64,000 nucleotides of DNA. It comes from Intrasporangium flavum. Its GTDB lineage: Bacteria; Actinomycetota; Actinomycetes; Actinomycetales; Dermatophilaceae. Below the pieces are notes generated by a model, which worked only from the letters and a program-made list of their open reading frames with translations, did no database searches and was not told the DNA's origin. This document shows positions 25,196-33,356 of this stretch, in pieces (the stretch's first letter is position 1; each line of letters starts with the position of its first letter). The position numbers and the translations under genes were made by a program. The stretch lies in contig NZ_MLJO01000004.1 in NCBI RefSeq assembly GCF_001956915.1, positions 121,636-185,635 on the forward strand, given 5' to 3'.

Positions 25196-25915
25196 TCAGG
25201 GCCGGGACAGCAGGCCGGAACGCTCGAGGGTGCGCTCCACGACCGTCGCGAGGTCGGCGTAGCCGCGGTCGTTCGGGTGGAACTTGTCCGACGCGAGGCG
25301 TCCCCGCCAGGAGCGCGGCCCCTCGCGCCGGAGGTCGACGAGCACCAGGCGTCCGGCGTCGGCGCGCTCGCGGAGCATCGCGTCGATGGTCCGGGCCTCG
25401 TGGTGCGGGTTGGGCAGGTTCGACACGACCGCGTGCTCGGGCAGCCGGTCGAGCATCCGGCCGAAGCGCTCGACGAGCCCGCGGCGGTGGCGGCGCAGCA
25501 CGATGTCGTTCGAGCCGATGACGACCGTGACGAGCGCCGCGGGTCGGTCGGTGCTGCTGAGCGCCTCGAGCACCGGCAGCTGCCGCTCGAGGAGGTCCTC
25601 GACCCGGGCGCCGTTGACCCCGAGGTTGACGACGCGGTGGTCCCAACCGCGCCGGGTCAGGCGCTCGTCGAGCTGACCGACCCAGCCGCGGTCGGGTGCG
25701 CTCGCGCCGATGCCCTGCGTCATGGAGTCGCCGAGGGCCACCCAGAGCGGCTCGCGGCCCGCGGCCGCGACGCGGTTGTGCGACTCCCACCACGCCGCGT
25801 ACGGCTGCACCTGCTCCTGCACGACGCGGACGGCTGGCACGACGGCCGACAGCGTCGACAGCACCGGGCCGCGCGGCCGGTGGCTGTGGTTGGAGTAGGC
25901 GAAGTCGGACCCCAC
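25196..25915 (-). CDS. SGNH/GDSL-family hydrolase
   Basis: 239 aa. Block I GDSMTQG with nucleophile Ser64, block III GSND and block V DKFHPNDRGY with the Asp/His pair. Esterase or lipase-type activity is expected, substrate unknown. There is no signal peptide; the hydrophobic stretch LSTLSAVVPAVRVV is weak, so it is probably cytosolic. It is close to other actinobacterial GDSL lipases of this size. Start ATG 25915. Confidence 0.9.
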   Translation of the reverse strand: MGSDFAYSNHSHRPRGPVLSTLSAVVPAVRVVQEQVQPYAAWWESHNRVAAAGREPLWVALGDSMTQGIGASAPDRGWVGQLDERLTRRGWDHRVVNLGVNGARVEDLLERQLPVLEALSSTDRPAALVTVVIGSNDIVLRRHRRGLVERFGRMLDRLPEHAVVSNLPNPHHEARTIDAMLRERADAGRLVLVDLRREGPRSWRGRLASDKFHPNDRGYADLATVVERTLERSGLLSRP

Positions 25916-26003
25916 GTCGGCAGCATCTCAGAGGTGCCCGGGAGGTCACGGGGGAATGGGCCGCACCCACAGGTGGGCGGTCGGCGGCGCCGGCACCAGG
26001 GCA

Positions 26004-26009
26004 TAGGCT
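26004..26009 (+). promoter_or_regulatory. -10 hexamer TAGGCT of metB (leaderless)
   Basis: TAGGCT 7 nt before the metB ATG, with no ribosome site between, so transcription probably begins at or next to the start codon. Confidence 0.65.
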
Positions 26010-26016
26010 CGTGCCC

Positions 26017-27195
26017 ATGTCTGACGAGCACGGCTTCTCCACGCGCGCCATCCACGCCGGCCAGGAGGCCGACGCCCTCACCGGTGCCGTGGTCACCCCG
26101 ATCTACCAGGTGTCGACCTACAAGCAGGACGGCATCGGCGGCTTCCGCAGCGGCTACGAGTACAGCCGCTCGGCCAACCCGACCCGCACGGCGCTCGAGG
26201 AGTGCATCGCGGCGCTCGAGGGCGGCAGCCGCGGCTTCGCCTTCGCCTCCGGCCTCGCCGGCCAGGACACCGTGGCGCGGGCCCTGCTCGTGCCCGGCGA
26301 CCACGTCGTCGTGCCGAACGACGCCTACGGCGGCACGTACCGCTACTTCAACAAGGTCGCCCGGCCGCAGGGCATCGAGCACTCGATCGCCGACATGGGC
26401 GACCTCGAGGCCGTCCGCGCGGCGATCCGCCCCGGTCAGACGAAGATGGTCTGGGTCGAGACGCCCACCAACCCGCTCCTCGGCATCGCCGACATCGAGG
26501 CCATCGCCGGCATCGCCCACGAGGCCGGTGCCGTGCTCGTCGTCGACAACACCTTCGCCACCGCGTACCTGCAGAGCCCCATCGCGCTCGGCGCCGACAT
26601 CGTGACCCACTCCACGACGAAGTACTCCGGCGGCCACAGCGACGTCGTCGGCGGCGCCGTCGTCACCCGCGCCGACATCACGGTGCCCGGCATGGCCGAC
26701 GCCGAGGACCGGATCGCCTTCCACCAGAACAGCATCGGCGGCGTCGCCGGTCCGTTCGACTCGTGGCTGACGCTCCGCGGGCTCAAGACGCTCGCCGTGC
26801 GCATGGAGCGCCACTGCGACAACGCCGAGAAGGTCGTCGAGTTCCTCAAGGGCCACGACGGCGTCTCGCAGGTGCTCTACCCGGGCCTGCCCGAGCACGC
26901 CAACCACGACGTCGCCGCCCGCCAGATGAAGCGCTTCGGCGGCATGGTCAGCTTCCGGATGCGTCGGGGCGAGGACGCCGCCGTCAAGGCCTGCGCGGCC
27001 GTCCGCCTCTGGACGCTCGGGGAGTCGCTCGGTGGCGTCGAGTCGCTCATCGAGCACCCGGGTCGGATGACGCACGCGAGCGTCGCCGGCACCGAGCTCG
27101 AGGTGCCGGGTGACCTCATCCGGCTCTCGGTCGGCATCGAGGACGTCGACGACCTCATCGCCGACCTCCGCGAGGCGCTCGACATCCACGGCTGA
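26017..27195 (+). CDS. metB: Cystathionine gamma-synthase
   Basis: 392 aa, PLP-dependent Cys/Met metabolism family. It makes cystathionine from cysteine and an O-acyl-homoserine in methionine synthesis. PLP-binding Lys202 lies in HSTTKYSGGHSD; YEYSRSANPTR and the end SVGIEDVDDLIADL are typical. A gamma-synthase and a beta-/gamma-lyase are hard to separate by eye; metB is favoured because the next conserved gene block matches M. tuberculosis metB (Rv1079) next to greA (Rv1080c). A cystine-type importer lies upstream, which suits a sulfur amino acid role. Confidence 0.92.
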   Translation: MSDEHGFSTRAIHAGQEADALTGAVVTPIYQVSTYKQDGIGGFRSGYEYSRSANPTRTALEECIAALEGGSRGFAFASGLAGQDTVARALLVPGDHVVVPNDAYGGTYRYFNKVARPQGIEHSIADMGDLEAVRAAIRPGQTKMVWVETPTNPLLGIADIEAIAGIAHEAGAVLVVDNTFATAYLQSPIALGADIVTHSTTKYSGGHSDVVGGAVVTRADITVPGMADAEDRIAFHQNSIGGVAGPFDSWLTLRGLKTLAVRMERHCDNAEKVVEFLKGHDGVSQVLYPGLPEHANHDVAARQMKRFGGMVSFRMRRGEDAAVKACAAVRLWTLGESLGGVESLIEHPGRMTHASVAGTELEVPGDLIRLSVGIEDVDDLIADLREALDIHG

Positions 27196-27214
27196 GCGCG
27201 ACACCCTCTCCCGC

Positions 27215-28570
27215 GTGACGCTCCTCGCGGTCGACTTCGGCTCGACCTTCACCAAGGGCGCGCTGCTCGCCGACGACGGCACCGTCCTGGCGACGGGCGC
27301 GACGCCGACCACCGGCACGCTCGGGCGCGGTGACGTCCTCGACGGCTACCGCGCCCTCCGGGCCGCGCTCCAGGTCCCGGCCGACGCGTCGGTCCGGGCC
27401 TGCTCGAGCGCCGGGGGAGGGCTGCGGCTCGCCGTCGTCGGCTACGAGGCCACCGTGACGGCGCAGGCCGGCCGGCGCGTCGGGCTGTCGGCCGGGGCCA
27501 AGGTCGTGCACGTGGCCGCGGGCGCCCTGACCACCGACGCCGCGGCCGCGGTCCGCGCGTCACGACCCGACATCGTGCTGCTCGTCGGCGGCACCGACGG
27601 CGGCAACGCCGACGTCCTGCTCCACAACGCCGAGCGGCTGGCGCGCCTCGCGGTCGGCGGGCACGGGGACCACGCCGTGCCCGTCGTCGTCGCCGGCAAC
27701 GTCGAGGCCCGCACCGAGGCGCTCGCCCTCCTCGCCGCGACCTCCCGGCCGACCGTCGCCGCCGACAACGTCCTGCCGCAGATCGGCGTCATCGCCCCGG
27801 AGTCGGCGCGGGCGGCGATCCGCCAGGGGTTCCTGCACCACGTCATCGGCGGCAAGGGCCTCTCGCGCGACCCAGCGTTCGCGGCCATGGTGCAGGCCGC
27901 GACGCCCGACGCCGTCCTCGGTGGCGTCGAGGTGCTCGCGGGGCTCGGCGGCGGCGACGTCATGGTCGTCGACGTCGGGGGAGCCACGACCGACGTGTAC
28001 TCGTGCCTGACGCCGGAGGGCGAGGACGCGTCGCTGCGCAAGGACGTCGTGGCCCCGCTCTGGCACGCGCGCACCGTCGAGGGCGACCTCGGCTTGCGCT
28101 GGAACGCCCTCCACGTCCTCGAGGCCGCGGTCGAGGAGCACCTGCTCGGCGCCGGCCCCGACGCTGCGCCGGGCACCGCGGACCTCCGGGCGTGGGCCGA
28201 GCGCGCCCACGAGCAGCCCGGGCTGCTGCCGACCGACGCCACGGAGCGCGCCCTCGACCTCGAGCTGGCCCGCCTCGCCGCGCTCGTCGCGGTGCGGCGC
28301 CACGCGCGTCCGGCCCAGCCGACCGAGTCGCCGCGCCCCCTGGCCAACGTCACGACGCTCGTCGGCTCCGGCGGCGTCCTGCGCCATGCCGACGCGTCGG
28401 GCCGCGACCACGTCCTCGAGGCGGTGCTGGCCGACCACGCCGGCGGCTGGAAGGTGCCGCGCGAGGCCGGCGCCCGCGTCGACGAGCGCTACCTGCTCTT
28501 CGCCGCCGGGCTGCTCGCCGCCGAGGCCCCCGACCTCGCCCGTGCCGTCGCCGCCCAGATCCTCCCCTGA
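27215..28570 (+). CDS. MutL/GlmL-family ASKHA protein (glutamate mutase L-like)
   Basis: 451 aa. ASKHA fold: the phosphate-1 motif LLAVDFGSTFTKGALL at the N-terminus and phosphate-2 motif VMVVDVGGATTDVYS in the middle. It matches the glutamate mutase L (GlmL/MutL) family, whose members sit by B12-dependent mutases and are thought to act as reactivase or chaperone. It is unrelated to mismatch-repair MutL. No mutase gene is in the window. The GTG start is 19 bp after the metB stop, so the two are probably co-transcribed. Confidence 0.85.
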   Translation: MTLLAVDFGSTFTKGALLADDGTVLATGATPTTGTLGRGDVLDGYRALRAALQVPADASVRACSSAGGGLRLAVVGYEATVTAQAGRRVGLSAGAKVVHVAAGALTTDAAAAVRASRPDIVLLVGGTDGGNADVLLHNAERLARLAVGGHGDHAVPVVVAGNVEARTEALALLAATSRPTVAADNVLPQIGVIAPESARAAIRQGFLHHVIGGKGLSRDPAFAAMVQAATPDAVLGGVEVLAGLGGGDVMVVDVGGATTDVYSCLTPEGEDASLRKDVVAPLWHARTVEGDLGLRWNALHVLEAAVEEHLLGAGPDAAPGTADLRAWAERAHEQPGLLPTDATERALDLELARLAALVAVRRHARPAQPTESPRPLANVTTLVGSGGVLRHADASGRDHVLEAVLADHAGGWKVPREAGARVDERYLLFAAGLLAAEAPDLARAVAAQILP

Positions 28571-28712
28571 CGTCTCGACCGGGTCCGTCGGGCGACCATT
28601 GGTTCACGACATGTTCGCTCGGCCCGCGTGTCGGCCGGCGTGTTGCCACCTGGGTCGCACCAACGGTCGTCCTGCGGTCGGCGGACCTGCGGCGGACCTG
28701 CCCCCGGACGCG

Positions 28713-28749
28713 GAACGGGCCGGCTCCCCGTGGGGGAGCCGGCCCGTTC
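28713..28749. terminator. Strong bidirectional terminator
   Basis: Perfect 17-bp stem (28713-28729 with 28733-28749) with a GTG loop between the convergent MutL-like and greA genes. The rest of the 190-bp gap (28571-28760) shows no gene. Confidence 0.85.
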
Positions 28750-28760
28750 GACGTGTGGGG

Positions 28761-29249
28761 TCAGGCCGAGTACGGCTTGGCCTTGAGGATCTTGACCTCG
28801 ATGGTCTTGCCGTTCGGCGCCTCGTAGGAGGTGCTGTCGCCGACGCTCTTGCCGTTGATCGCGGCGCCCATCGCGGACTTCTCGGAGAAGACCTGCAGGT
28901 CGGAGCCGTCGGCGATCTCGCGGTTGCCGAGCAGGAAGGTCTCCTCGTCGCCGAAGATCTCGACGGTGACGACCATGCCGGGCTCGACGACACCGTCGTC
29001 GGCCGGGGTCTCGCCGATCTTGGCGTTGTGGAGCAGCTCGGTGAGCTGGCGGATGCGGGCCTCCATCTTGCCCTGCTCCTCGCGCGCGGCGTGGTAGCCG
29101 CCGTTCTCCTTGAGGTCGCCCTCCTCGCGGGCCTCCTCGATCTTCTGCGCGATCTCGATGCGACCCTCGCCGGACAGGTGGTCCAGCTCCGCCTTGAGGC
29201 GGTCGTAGGCCTCCTGCGTCAGGAAACCACCAGCAGCAGTCTCGGTCAC
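28761..29249 (-). CDS. greA: Transcription elongation factor GreA
   Basis: 162 aa. It rescues backtracked RNA polymerase by stimulating transcript cleavage. The N-terminal coiled coil reads LTQEAYDRLKAELDHL... with the acidic tip REEGDLKENGGYHAAREEQ. The C-terminal FKBP-like domain has SEKSAMGAAINGKSVGD. GTG 29249 is set by GAGGAG 8 nt upstream (29263-29258). The 5' leader carries a 12-bp hairpin. Its position next to a DUF4307 gene and mca is the same as in mycobacteria. Confidence 0.97.
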   Translation of the reverse strand: MTETAAGGFLTQEAYDRLKAELDHLSGEGRIEIAQKIEEAREEGDLKENGGYHAAREEQGKMEARIRQLTELLHNAKIGETPADDGVVEPGMVVTVEIFGDEETFLLGNREIADGSDLQVFSEKSAMGAAINGKSVGDSTSYEAPNGKTIEVKILKAKPYSA

Positions 29250-29271
29250 TTGTGTCACTCCTCGATGAACC

Positions 29272-29299
29272 GACGCCCACGCGGGTCCGCGTGGGCGTC
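29272..29299 (-). promoter_or_regulatory. Hairpin in the greA leader
   Basis: Perfect 12-bp stem GACGCCCACGCG/CGCGTGGGCGTC with a 4-nt loop, ending about 9 nt upstream of the greA ribosome site. It could be a leader terminator/attenuator or the terminator of the upstream DUF4307 gene. Confidence 0.55.
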
Positions 29300-29486
29300 T
29301 CACATGTACGAAGGGCCCGACCGTGGCTGTCGCCTGCTGGCATCTGCCTGCGCGGGCAACCGGTCCGGACCCTGGGTGAAGGACCAAGCGTAGCAAAGCG
29401 AGCGCCGAAGACGCAGGTCACGGCCTGTTTGGGGACGCCGCGGGCCGGTCCGGTCCGTGCCGGTTGGTCCCGGTCCCGCAGGCGGG

Positions 29487-29855
29487 TCAGCCGCAGTCGC
29501 GAACCTGGCCGGTGACGGCCCGCGACGTCGTGCGCAGCGTGGCCGTCGTCGTGACGGTGTCGGGACCCGCGGGAACCTCGACGCGGGCCGTGCCGACGGG
29601 GGAGAAGTCGCGGGCCAGGGCCTCGACGGTGCACGTCAGGGCCTTGCCGTCCGGACGCGTCAGGCTGAACGTGACGCGGACCGTGCGGTCGTCGACGACC
29701 TTGTAGCCGACCGTCTCGAAGGCAGGTCGCCCGAGCGTCGCGGACAGGCCGAACCACACCGCGATCGCCGACATCGCGAGAACACCGAGGGTGCCGATGA
29801 CCCACCACTTCGTCGTGCCGGGGGCGGGGCGGGGGAGCGTCGGTCGGGACGGCAT
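29487..29855 (-). CDS. DUF4307 membrane protein
   Basis: 122 aa. A Pro/Arg-rich N-terminus, one TM segment (about residues 18-40, WWVIGTLGVLAMSAIAVWFGLSA), and an extracytoplasmic beta domain ending in a Cys (RDCG), with a second Cys in ALTCTVEAL for a likely disulfide. This is the conserved actinobacterial neighbour between greA and mca (Rv1081c in M. tuberculosis). Function unknown. ATG 29855 is the first start close to the conserved part. It is divergent from mca. Confidence 0.88.
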   Translation of the reverse strand: MPSRPTLPRPAPGTTKWWVIGTLGVLAMSAIAVWFGLSATLGRPAFETVGYKVVDDRTVRVTFSLTRPDGKALTCTVEALARDFSPVGTARVEVPAGPDTVTTTATLRTTSRAVTGQVRDCG

Positions 29856-30072
29856 GCAGTGGTCCTGGCGGTCGAGGCCCGGGCGGCAGGCGCGACGGGT
29901 GGTGAGAGGATGGCGGACGGGTCCAGTGTCCCCCACGGGAGGCGGGCCCCCGACGGCGGTCCGGCAGCAGCCCAACAGCCGCCCGTCGCCGCGTCCGCGG
30001 CACGCCCACCCGGCGGAGCCGCGCGACCTACAAACCACCGATCAGCAACGACGGACGACAGCAGGGAGCCAC

Positions 30073-31179
30073 GTGGCCGAGGGCATGAGGTTGATGGCGG
30101 TGCACGCGCACCCCGACGACGAGTCGAGCAAGGGCGCCGCGACCACCGCGAAGTACGTCGCGGAGGGCGCGTCGGTCATGGTCGTCTCGTGCACCGGCGG
30201 CGAGCGCGGCGACATCCTCAACGAGAAGCTGAAGAACGACGCCCACATCCTGCGCGACATCGCCCAGGTGCGGCGCGACGAGATGAAGGCGGCCCAGGAG
30301 GTCCTCGGCTGCGAGCACACGTGGCTCGGCTTCGTCGACTCCGGGCTGCCCGAGGGCGACCCGCTGCCGCCGCTGCCCGACGGCTGCTTCGGTCTCGAGG
30401 ACCTCGAGGTGACCACCGAGGCGCTCGTCCGCGTCATCCGGCAGTGGCGGCCGCACGTCATGACGACCTACGACGAGAAGGGCGGCTACCCGCACCCGGA
30501 CCACATCATGTGCCACACGGTGTCGATGGCGGCGTTCCAGGCGGCCGGTGACCCCGAGCGCTACCCGCACGCCGGCGAGCCGTGGCAGCCGCTGAAGATC
30601 TACTACAACGGCGGCTGGAGCAAGGAGCGCCTGACCCTCATCCACGAGGCGATGGTCGAGGAGGGGCTCGAGAGCCCGTACGCCGAGTGGCTCGCCAACT
30701 GGAAGCCGCGCCGCGACGGCCGCACGACGACGACCATCGACTGCGGGGAGTTCTTCGAGACCCGCGACCGCGCCCTGCTGGCCCACGCGACGCAGGTGGA
30801 CCCCGACGGCTTCTGGTTCCAGGTGCCGCTGTCGATCCAGCAGCGCGTCTGGCCCGTCGAGCAGTTCGAGGCGGCGCTGTCCTACGTGCCGGTCGCCGAC
30901 GGCGAGGACGACCTCTTCGCCGGGCTCGGCACGCCGGCCGAGGCCGACGCCCTCGCGACGCGTCGCGACCTCACGGTCGCCTACGACGGACGCCTCCCGG
31001 AGGAGCCGGAGCCGCAGGAGGGCGCCGAGGAGGCGACCACGGCGACGGGCGCAGTGCGCGGCGACAGCGCCGAGACCCACGCCGACACCGACACCGACAC
31101 CGAAGGCGGTTCCGACACCGGCACCGCCACCGACGAGCAGGCCGGAGCCGACGCGTCCGGCGAGGAGGTGCAGGACTGA
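30073..31179 (+). CDS. mca: Mycothiol S-conjugate amidase
   Basis: 368 aa. It cleaves mycothiol-toxin conjugates to a mercapturic acid plus GlcN-Ins, a detoxification step special to Actinobacteria. The zinc motif HAHPDDESSKG is at residues 11-21, and the third ligand lies in YPHPDH. The longer Mca form is indicated by IYYNGGWSKERL and by closeness to Mca rather than to the deacetylase MshB. The C-terminus has an extra low-complexity tail of about 55 residues rich in Glu, Thr, Asp and Ala. GTG 30073 is set by AGGGAG 4 nt upstream. Confidence 0.95.
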   Translation: MAEGMRLMAVHAHPDDESSKGAATTAKYVAEGASVMVVSCTGGERGDILNEKLKNDAHILRDIAQVRRDEMKAAQEVLGCEHTWLGFVDSGLPEGDPLPPLPDGCFGLEDLEVTTEALVRVIRQWRPHVMTTYDEKGGYPHPDHIMCHTVSMAAFQAAGDPERYPHAGEPWQPLKIYYNGGWSKERLTLIHEAMVEEGLESPYAEWLANWKPRRDGRTTTTIDCGEFFETRDRALLAHATQVDPDGFWFQVPLSIQQRVWPVEQFEAALSYVPVADGEDDLFAGLGTPAEADALATRRDLTVAYDGRLPEEPEPQEGAEEATTATGAVRGDSAETHADTDTDTEGGSDTGTATDEQAGADASGEEVQD

Positions 31180-31460
31180 TGGCCGACGGCGGCAACCTGC
31201 CCATCGGCCCCGGGATCTGGGGCTTCATCGCGTTCTTCGTCCTCGCCGTGGCGCTGTGGTTCCTCGTGCGCAACATGAACTCCCGGCTGCGACGGATGGC
31301 CTACCGCGACCGCGAACGTGCCCAAGAGGAGGGTACGACGCCCGCCGACGCGTCCGGCACGGGCAGCACCGATGGCACGGGCGGCACGGGCGGCATCGAC
31401 CGGCCGGGTTCCCCCGACGCGGACGCCCCCGAGGCCGACCCGCAGGGCCCGACCCGCTGA
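31179..31460 (+). CDS. Small single-TM protein downstream of mca (Rv1083-like)
   Basis: 93 aa. One TM helix at about residues 12-31 (GIWGFIAFFVLAVALWFLVR), a short basic cytoplasmic segment (NMNSRLRRMAYRDRER), then a Thr/Gly/Asp/Pro-rich disordered tail. It overlaps the mca stop (TGATG), so it is coupled to mca, as a similar small gene is in mycobacteria (Rv1083). Function unknown. Confidence 0.85.
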   Translation: MADGGNLPIGPGIWGFIAFFVLAVALWFLVRNMNSRLRRMAYRDRERAQEEGTTPADASGTGSTDGTGGTGGIDRPGSPDADAPEADPQGPTR

Positions 31461-31484
31461 GCGCAGCGGGACGCACGACCAGAC

Positions 31485-31520
31485 GCAGCGAGGCCCCCGG
31501 CGAACCGGGGGCCTCGCTGC
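31485..31520. terminator. Bidirectional terminator
   Basis: Perfect 16-bp stem (31485-31500 with 31505-31520) with a CGAA loop between the mca operon and the convergent hemolysin III gene. Confidence 0.85.
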
Positions 31521-31550
31521 ACGTCCTGAACTGGTCGGCTGGCGTCGGCC

Positions 31551-32270
31551 TCAGCTGATGGCCTGGTACCCGACGACCGCGAGCGTGACCGCGGCGAAGT
31601 GCGAGGCGAACCCGCCGAGGGTGAAGGCGTGGAAGACCTCGTGGAAGCCGAACCAGCGCGGCGAGGGGTTGGGCCGCTTCGTGCCGTAGATGACGCCGCC
31701 GACGGTGTAGAGGATGCCGCCGAGGCCGATGAGCGAGCCGATGAGCGGACCGCCGGCCTTCCAGAACGGCACGACGTAGAAGACGGCGGTCCAGCCGAGC
31801 GCGATGTAGAGCCCGGTGTAGAGCCAGCGCGGCGCGCTGACCCAGAGGATGCGGAAGACGACGCCGCCGATCGCGGCCGACCAGATGATCGACAGCAGGA
31901 TCCGGGCCTGCGTGGTCGGCAGCAGGGTCACGGCGAACGGCGTGTAGGTGCCCGCGATGATGAGGTAGATGTTCGAGTGGTCGAGCCGCTTGAGCAGCGC
32001 GCCGGCCCGGGGGCCCCACGTGCCGCGGTGGTAGACGGCGGAGACCCCGAAGAGCAGCCCCGCGGTGACGGTGAAGACGACCGACGCGGTGCGCACCGCA
32101 CCGGGATCGGACAGGAGCACGAGCACGAGCCCGCCGACGACGGCGACGGGGAACATGCCGAGGTGCAGCCAGCCGCGCAGGCGGGGCTTGACGGCGGCGA
32201 CGAGCTCGGCGACGGCGCCCGGGGCGTCCTCGGCGTCCGGACCGGTGGTGCGGTGCTGGTCGGGGGTCAT
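31551..32270 (-). CDS. Hemolysin III family (PAQR-type) membrane protein
   Basis: 239 aa with seven TM helices. PAQR/HlyIII metal-site motifs are present: VSAVYHR in the second helix, LDHSNIYLIIAGTYTPF, and FHEVFHAFTLGGFASHF in the last helix, which carries the zinc-ligand histidines. Family members resemble adiponectin receptors and may be membrane-lipid hydrolases that affect fluidity; a true haemolytic role is doubtful. Same place as Rv1085c. The start is 6 nt after a TAGACT -10, with a 31-bp dyad just upstream of that. Confidence 0.93.
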   Translation of the reverse strand: MTPDQHRTTGPDAEDAPGAVAELVAAVKPRLRGWLHLGMFPVAVVGGLVLVLLSDPGAVRTASVVFTVTAGLLFGVSAVYHRGTWGPRAGALLKRLDHSNIYLIIAGTYTPFAVTLLPTTQARILLSIIWSAAIGGVVFRILWVSAPRWLYTGLYIALGWTAVFYVVPFWKAGGPLIGSLIGLGGILYTVGGVIYGTKRPNPSPRWFGFHEVFHAFTLGGFASHFAAVTLAVVGYQAIS

Positions 32271-32276
32271 GGCGCG

Positions 32277-32282
32277 AGTCTA
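32277..32282 (-). promoter_or_regulatory. -10 hexamer TAGACT of the hemolysin III gene (leaderless)
   Basis: TAGACT on the minus strand, 6 nt before the ATG at 32270, with no Shine-Dalgarno. Confidence 0.65.
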
Positions 32283-32283
32283 A

Positions 32284-32314
32284 CCTACGCAACCGTAAGT
32301 TACGGGGGCGTAGG
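32284..32314. promoter_or_regulatory. 31-bp dyad operator candidate between hemolysin III and uppS
   Basis: A near-perfect dyad centred at 32299: CCTACGC...GCGTAGG arms (32284-32290 and 32308-32314) enclose CCGTAA-G-TTACGG (32293-32305). 13 of 15 base pairs match. It starts 2 bp from the TAGACT -10 of the hemolysin III gene, so a bound repressor would block that promoter. The size and layout fit a TetR-type dimer-of-dimers site. Confidence 0.65.
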
Positions 32315-32394
32315 TCGCGAACTCCTCCTGTGAAGGTCGTGTGAAGCCCTCGTGGCGGGCGCCCGGCCGCGGTCGGGCGCGAGGGGGCGAGGGG

Positions 32395-32400
32395 TACGGT
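32395..32400 (+). promoter_or_regulatory. Candidate -10 (TACGGT) for uppS
   Basis: TACGGT about 98 nt upstream of the uppS GTG, the best -10-like hexamer in the gap. The transcript would carry an approximately 90-nt leader with AGGAGG at its end. Confidence 0.35.
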
Positions 32401-32497
32401 GGGAGCGTGGCCCACCGGGGCTGCCCGAGCAGTGGACGGCGGTCCGGGACCGGCCCATCCGCGGTCGGCGACGTCCGACATCGACGAGGAGGCCCCC

Positions 32498-33259
32498 GTG
32501 GGGTGGCGCGATGTGGTCTACGGCGCGTACGAGCGTCGGGTCCTCAAGGACCTCCCCAAGGAGTCCCTCCCGCGGCACGTCGCCGTCATGCTCGACGGCA
32601 ACCGCCGGTGGGCCAAGGCGCGCGGCGAGGGCACGGCCACCGGGCACCAGGCCGGCGCCGACAAGATCGAGGAGCTGCTCGAGTGGTGCCGCGAGGCCGG
32701 CGTCGAGTACGTGACGCTCTGGCTGCTCTCGACCGACAACCTGCACCGTCCGCAGGAGGAGCTCGAGCCGCTCCTCAAGATCATCGAGACCGCGGTCTCC
32801 GACCTCGCCGACGCCGGCCACTGGCACGTGCGCATCGTCGGGGCCCTCGACCTGCTCCCCGCCGACACCGCCGCGAGCCTGCGCGCCTCGGCCGAGCGCA
32901 CCGCCGCCGTCACCGGCATGACCGTCAACGTCGCGGTGCCCTACGGCGGGCGCCGCGAGATCGCCGACGCCGTCCGCGACCTCCTCCTCGAGCGGGCCGC
33001 GCGCGGCGAGTCGATCGAGCAGATCGCCGCCGGCATCACCGTCGAGGACATCGCCGGGCACCTCTACACCAAGGGCCAGCCCGACCCCGACCTCGTCATC
33101 CGCACGTCGGGGGAGCAGCGCCTCGGCGGCTTCCTGCTCTGGCAGAGCGCGACGTCGGAGTTCTACTTCTGCGAGGCCTACTGGCCCGACTTCCGGCACG
33201 TCGACTTCCTCCGCGCGCTGCGCGCCTACGCCGGGAGGCACCGACGCTTCGGCACGTGA
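32498..33259 (+). CDS. uppS: Isoprenyl transferase (short-chain Z-type, Rv1086-like)
   Basis: 253 aa. A cis-prenyltransferase with the catalytic Asp33 in VAVMLDGNRRWAKARG, VNVAVPYGGRREI, and the C-terminal LVIRTSGEQRLGGFLLWQS...EFYF. It makes Z-polyprenyl diphosphates for cell-wall lipid carriers. The position beside hemolysin III matches Rv1086, the Z-farnesyl diphosphate synthase; chain length cannot be fixed by eye. GTG 32498 is chosen for AGGAGG 5 nt upstream, and the 33 residues that an earlier start would add are not conserved. Confidence 0.93.
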   Translation: MGWRDVVYGAYERRVLKDLPKESLPRHVAVMLDGNRRWAKARGEGTATGHQAGADKIEELLEWCREAGVEYVTLWLLSTDNLHRPQEELEPLLKIIETAVSDLADAGHWHVRIVGALDLLPADTAASLRASAERTAAVTGMTVNVAVPYGGRREIADAVRDLLLERAARGESIEQIAAGITVEDIAGHLYTKGQPDPDLVIRTSGEQRLGGFLLWQSATSEFYFCEAYWPDFRHVDFLRALRAYAGRHRRFGT

Positions 33260-33356
33260 GGTGAACCGGCCCGGGCCGCGATGGGGACCGCTCCCCATTG
33301 CAGGCCCGGGGGCCGTTGCATAGGTTTCGGACGTCGTCCATCACAGGGGAGAGCCA

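Noticed and set aside
27215..28570. DNA mismatch repair MutL
   Set aside because: The similarity in name only: the sequence has ASKHA phosphate motifs and no GHKL ATPase motifs.
31551..32270. Haemolysin toxin
   Set aside because: The seven-helix PAQR/HlyIII fold with metal-site histidines fits a membrane-lipid role better than a secreted lysin.
32407..33264. Leaderless GTG start at 32407 for another protein
   Set aside because: TACGGT is 6 nt upstream, but the frame is a shadow of uppS with an Arg/Pro-rich, motif-free product; the uppS frame has its own AGGAGG and catalytic motifs.
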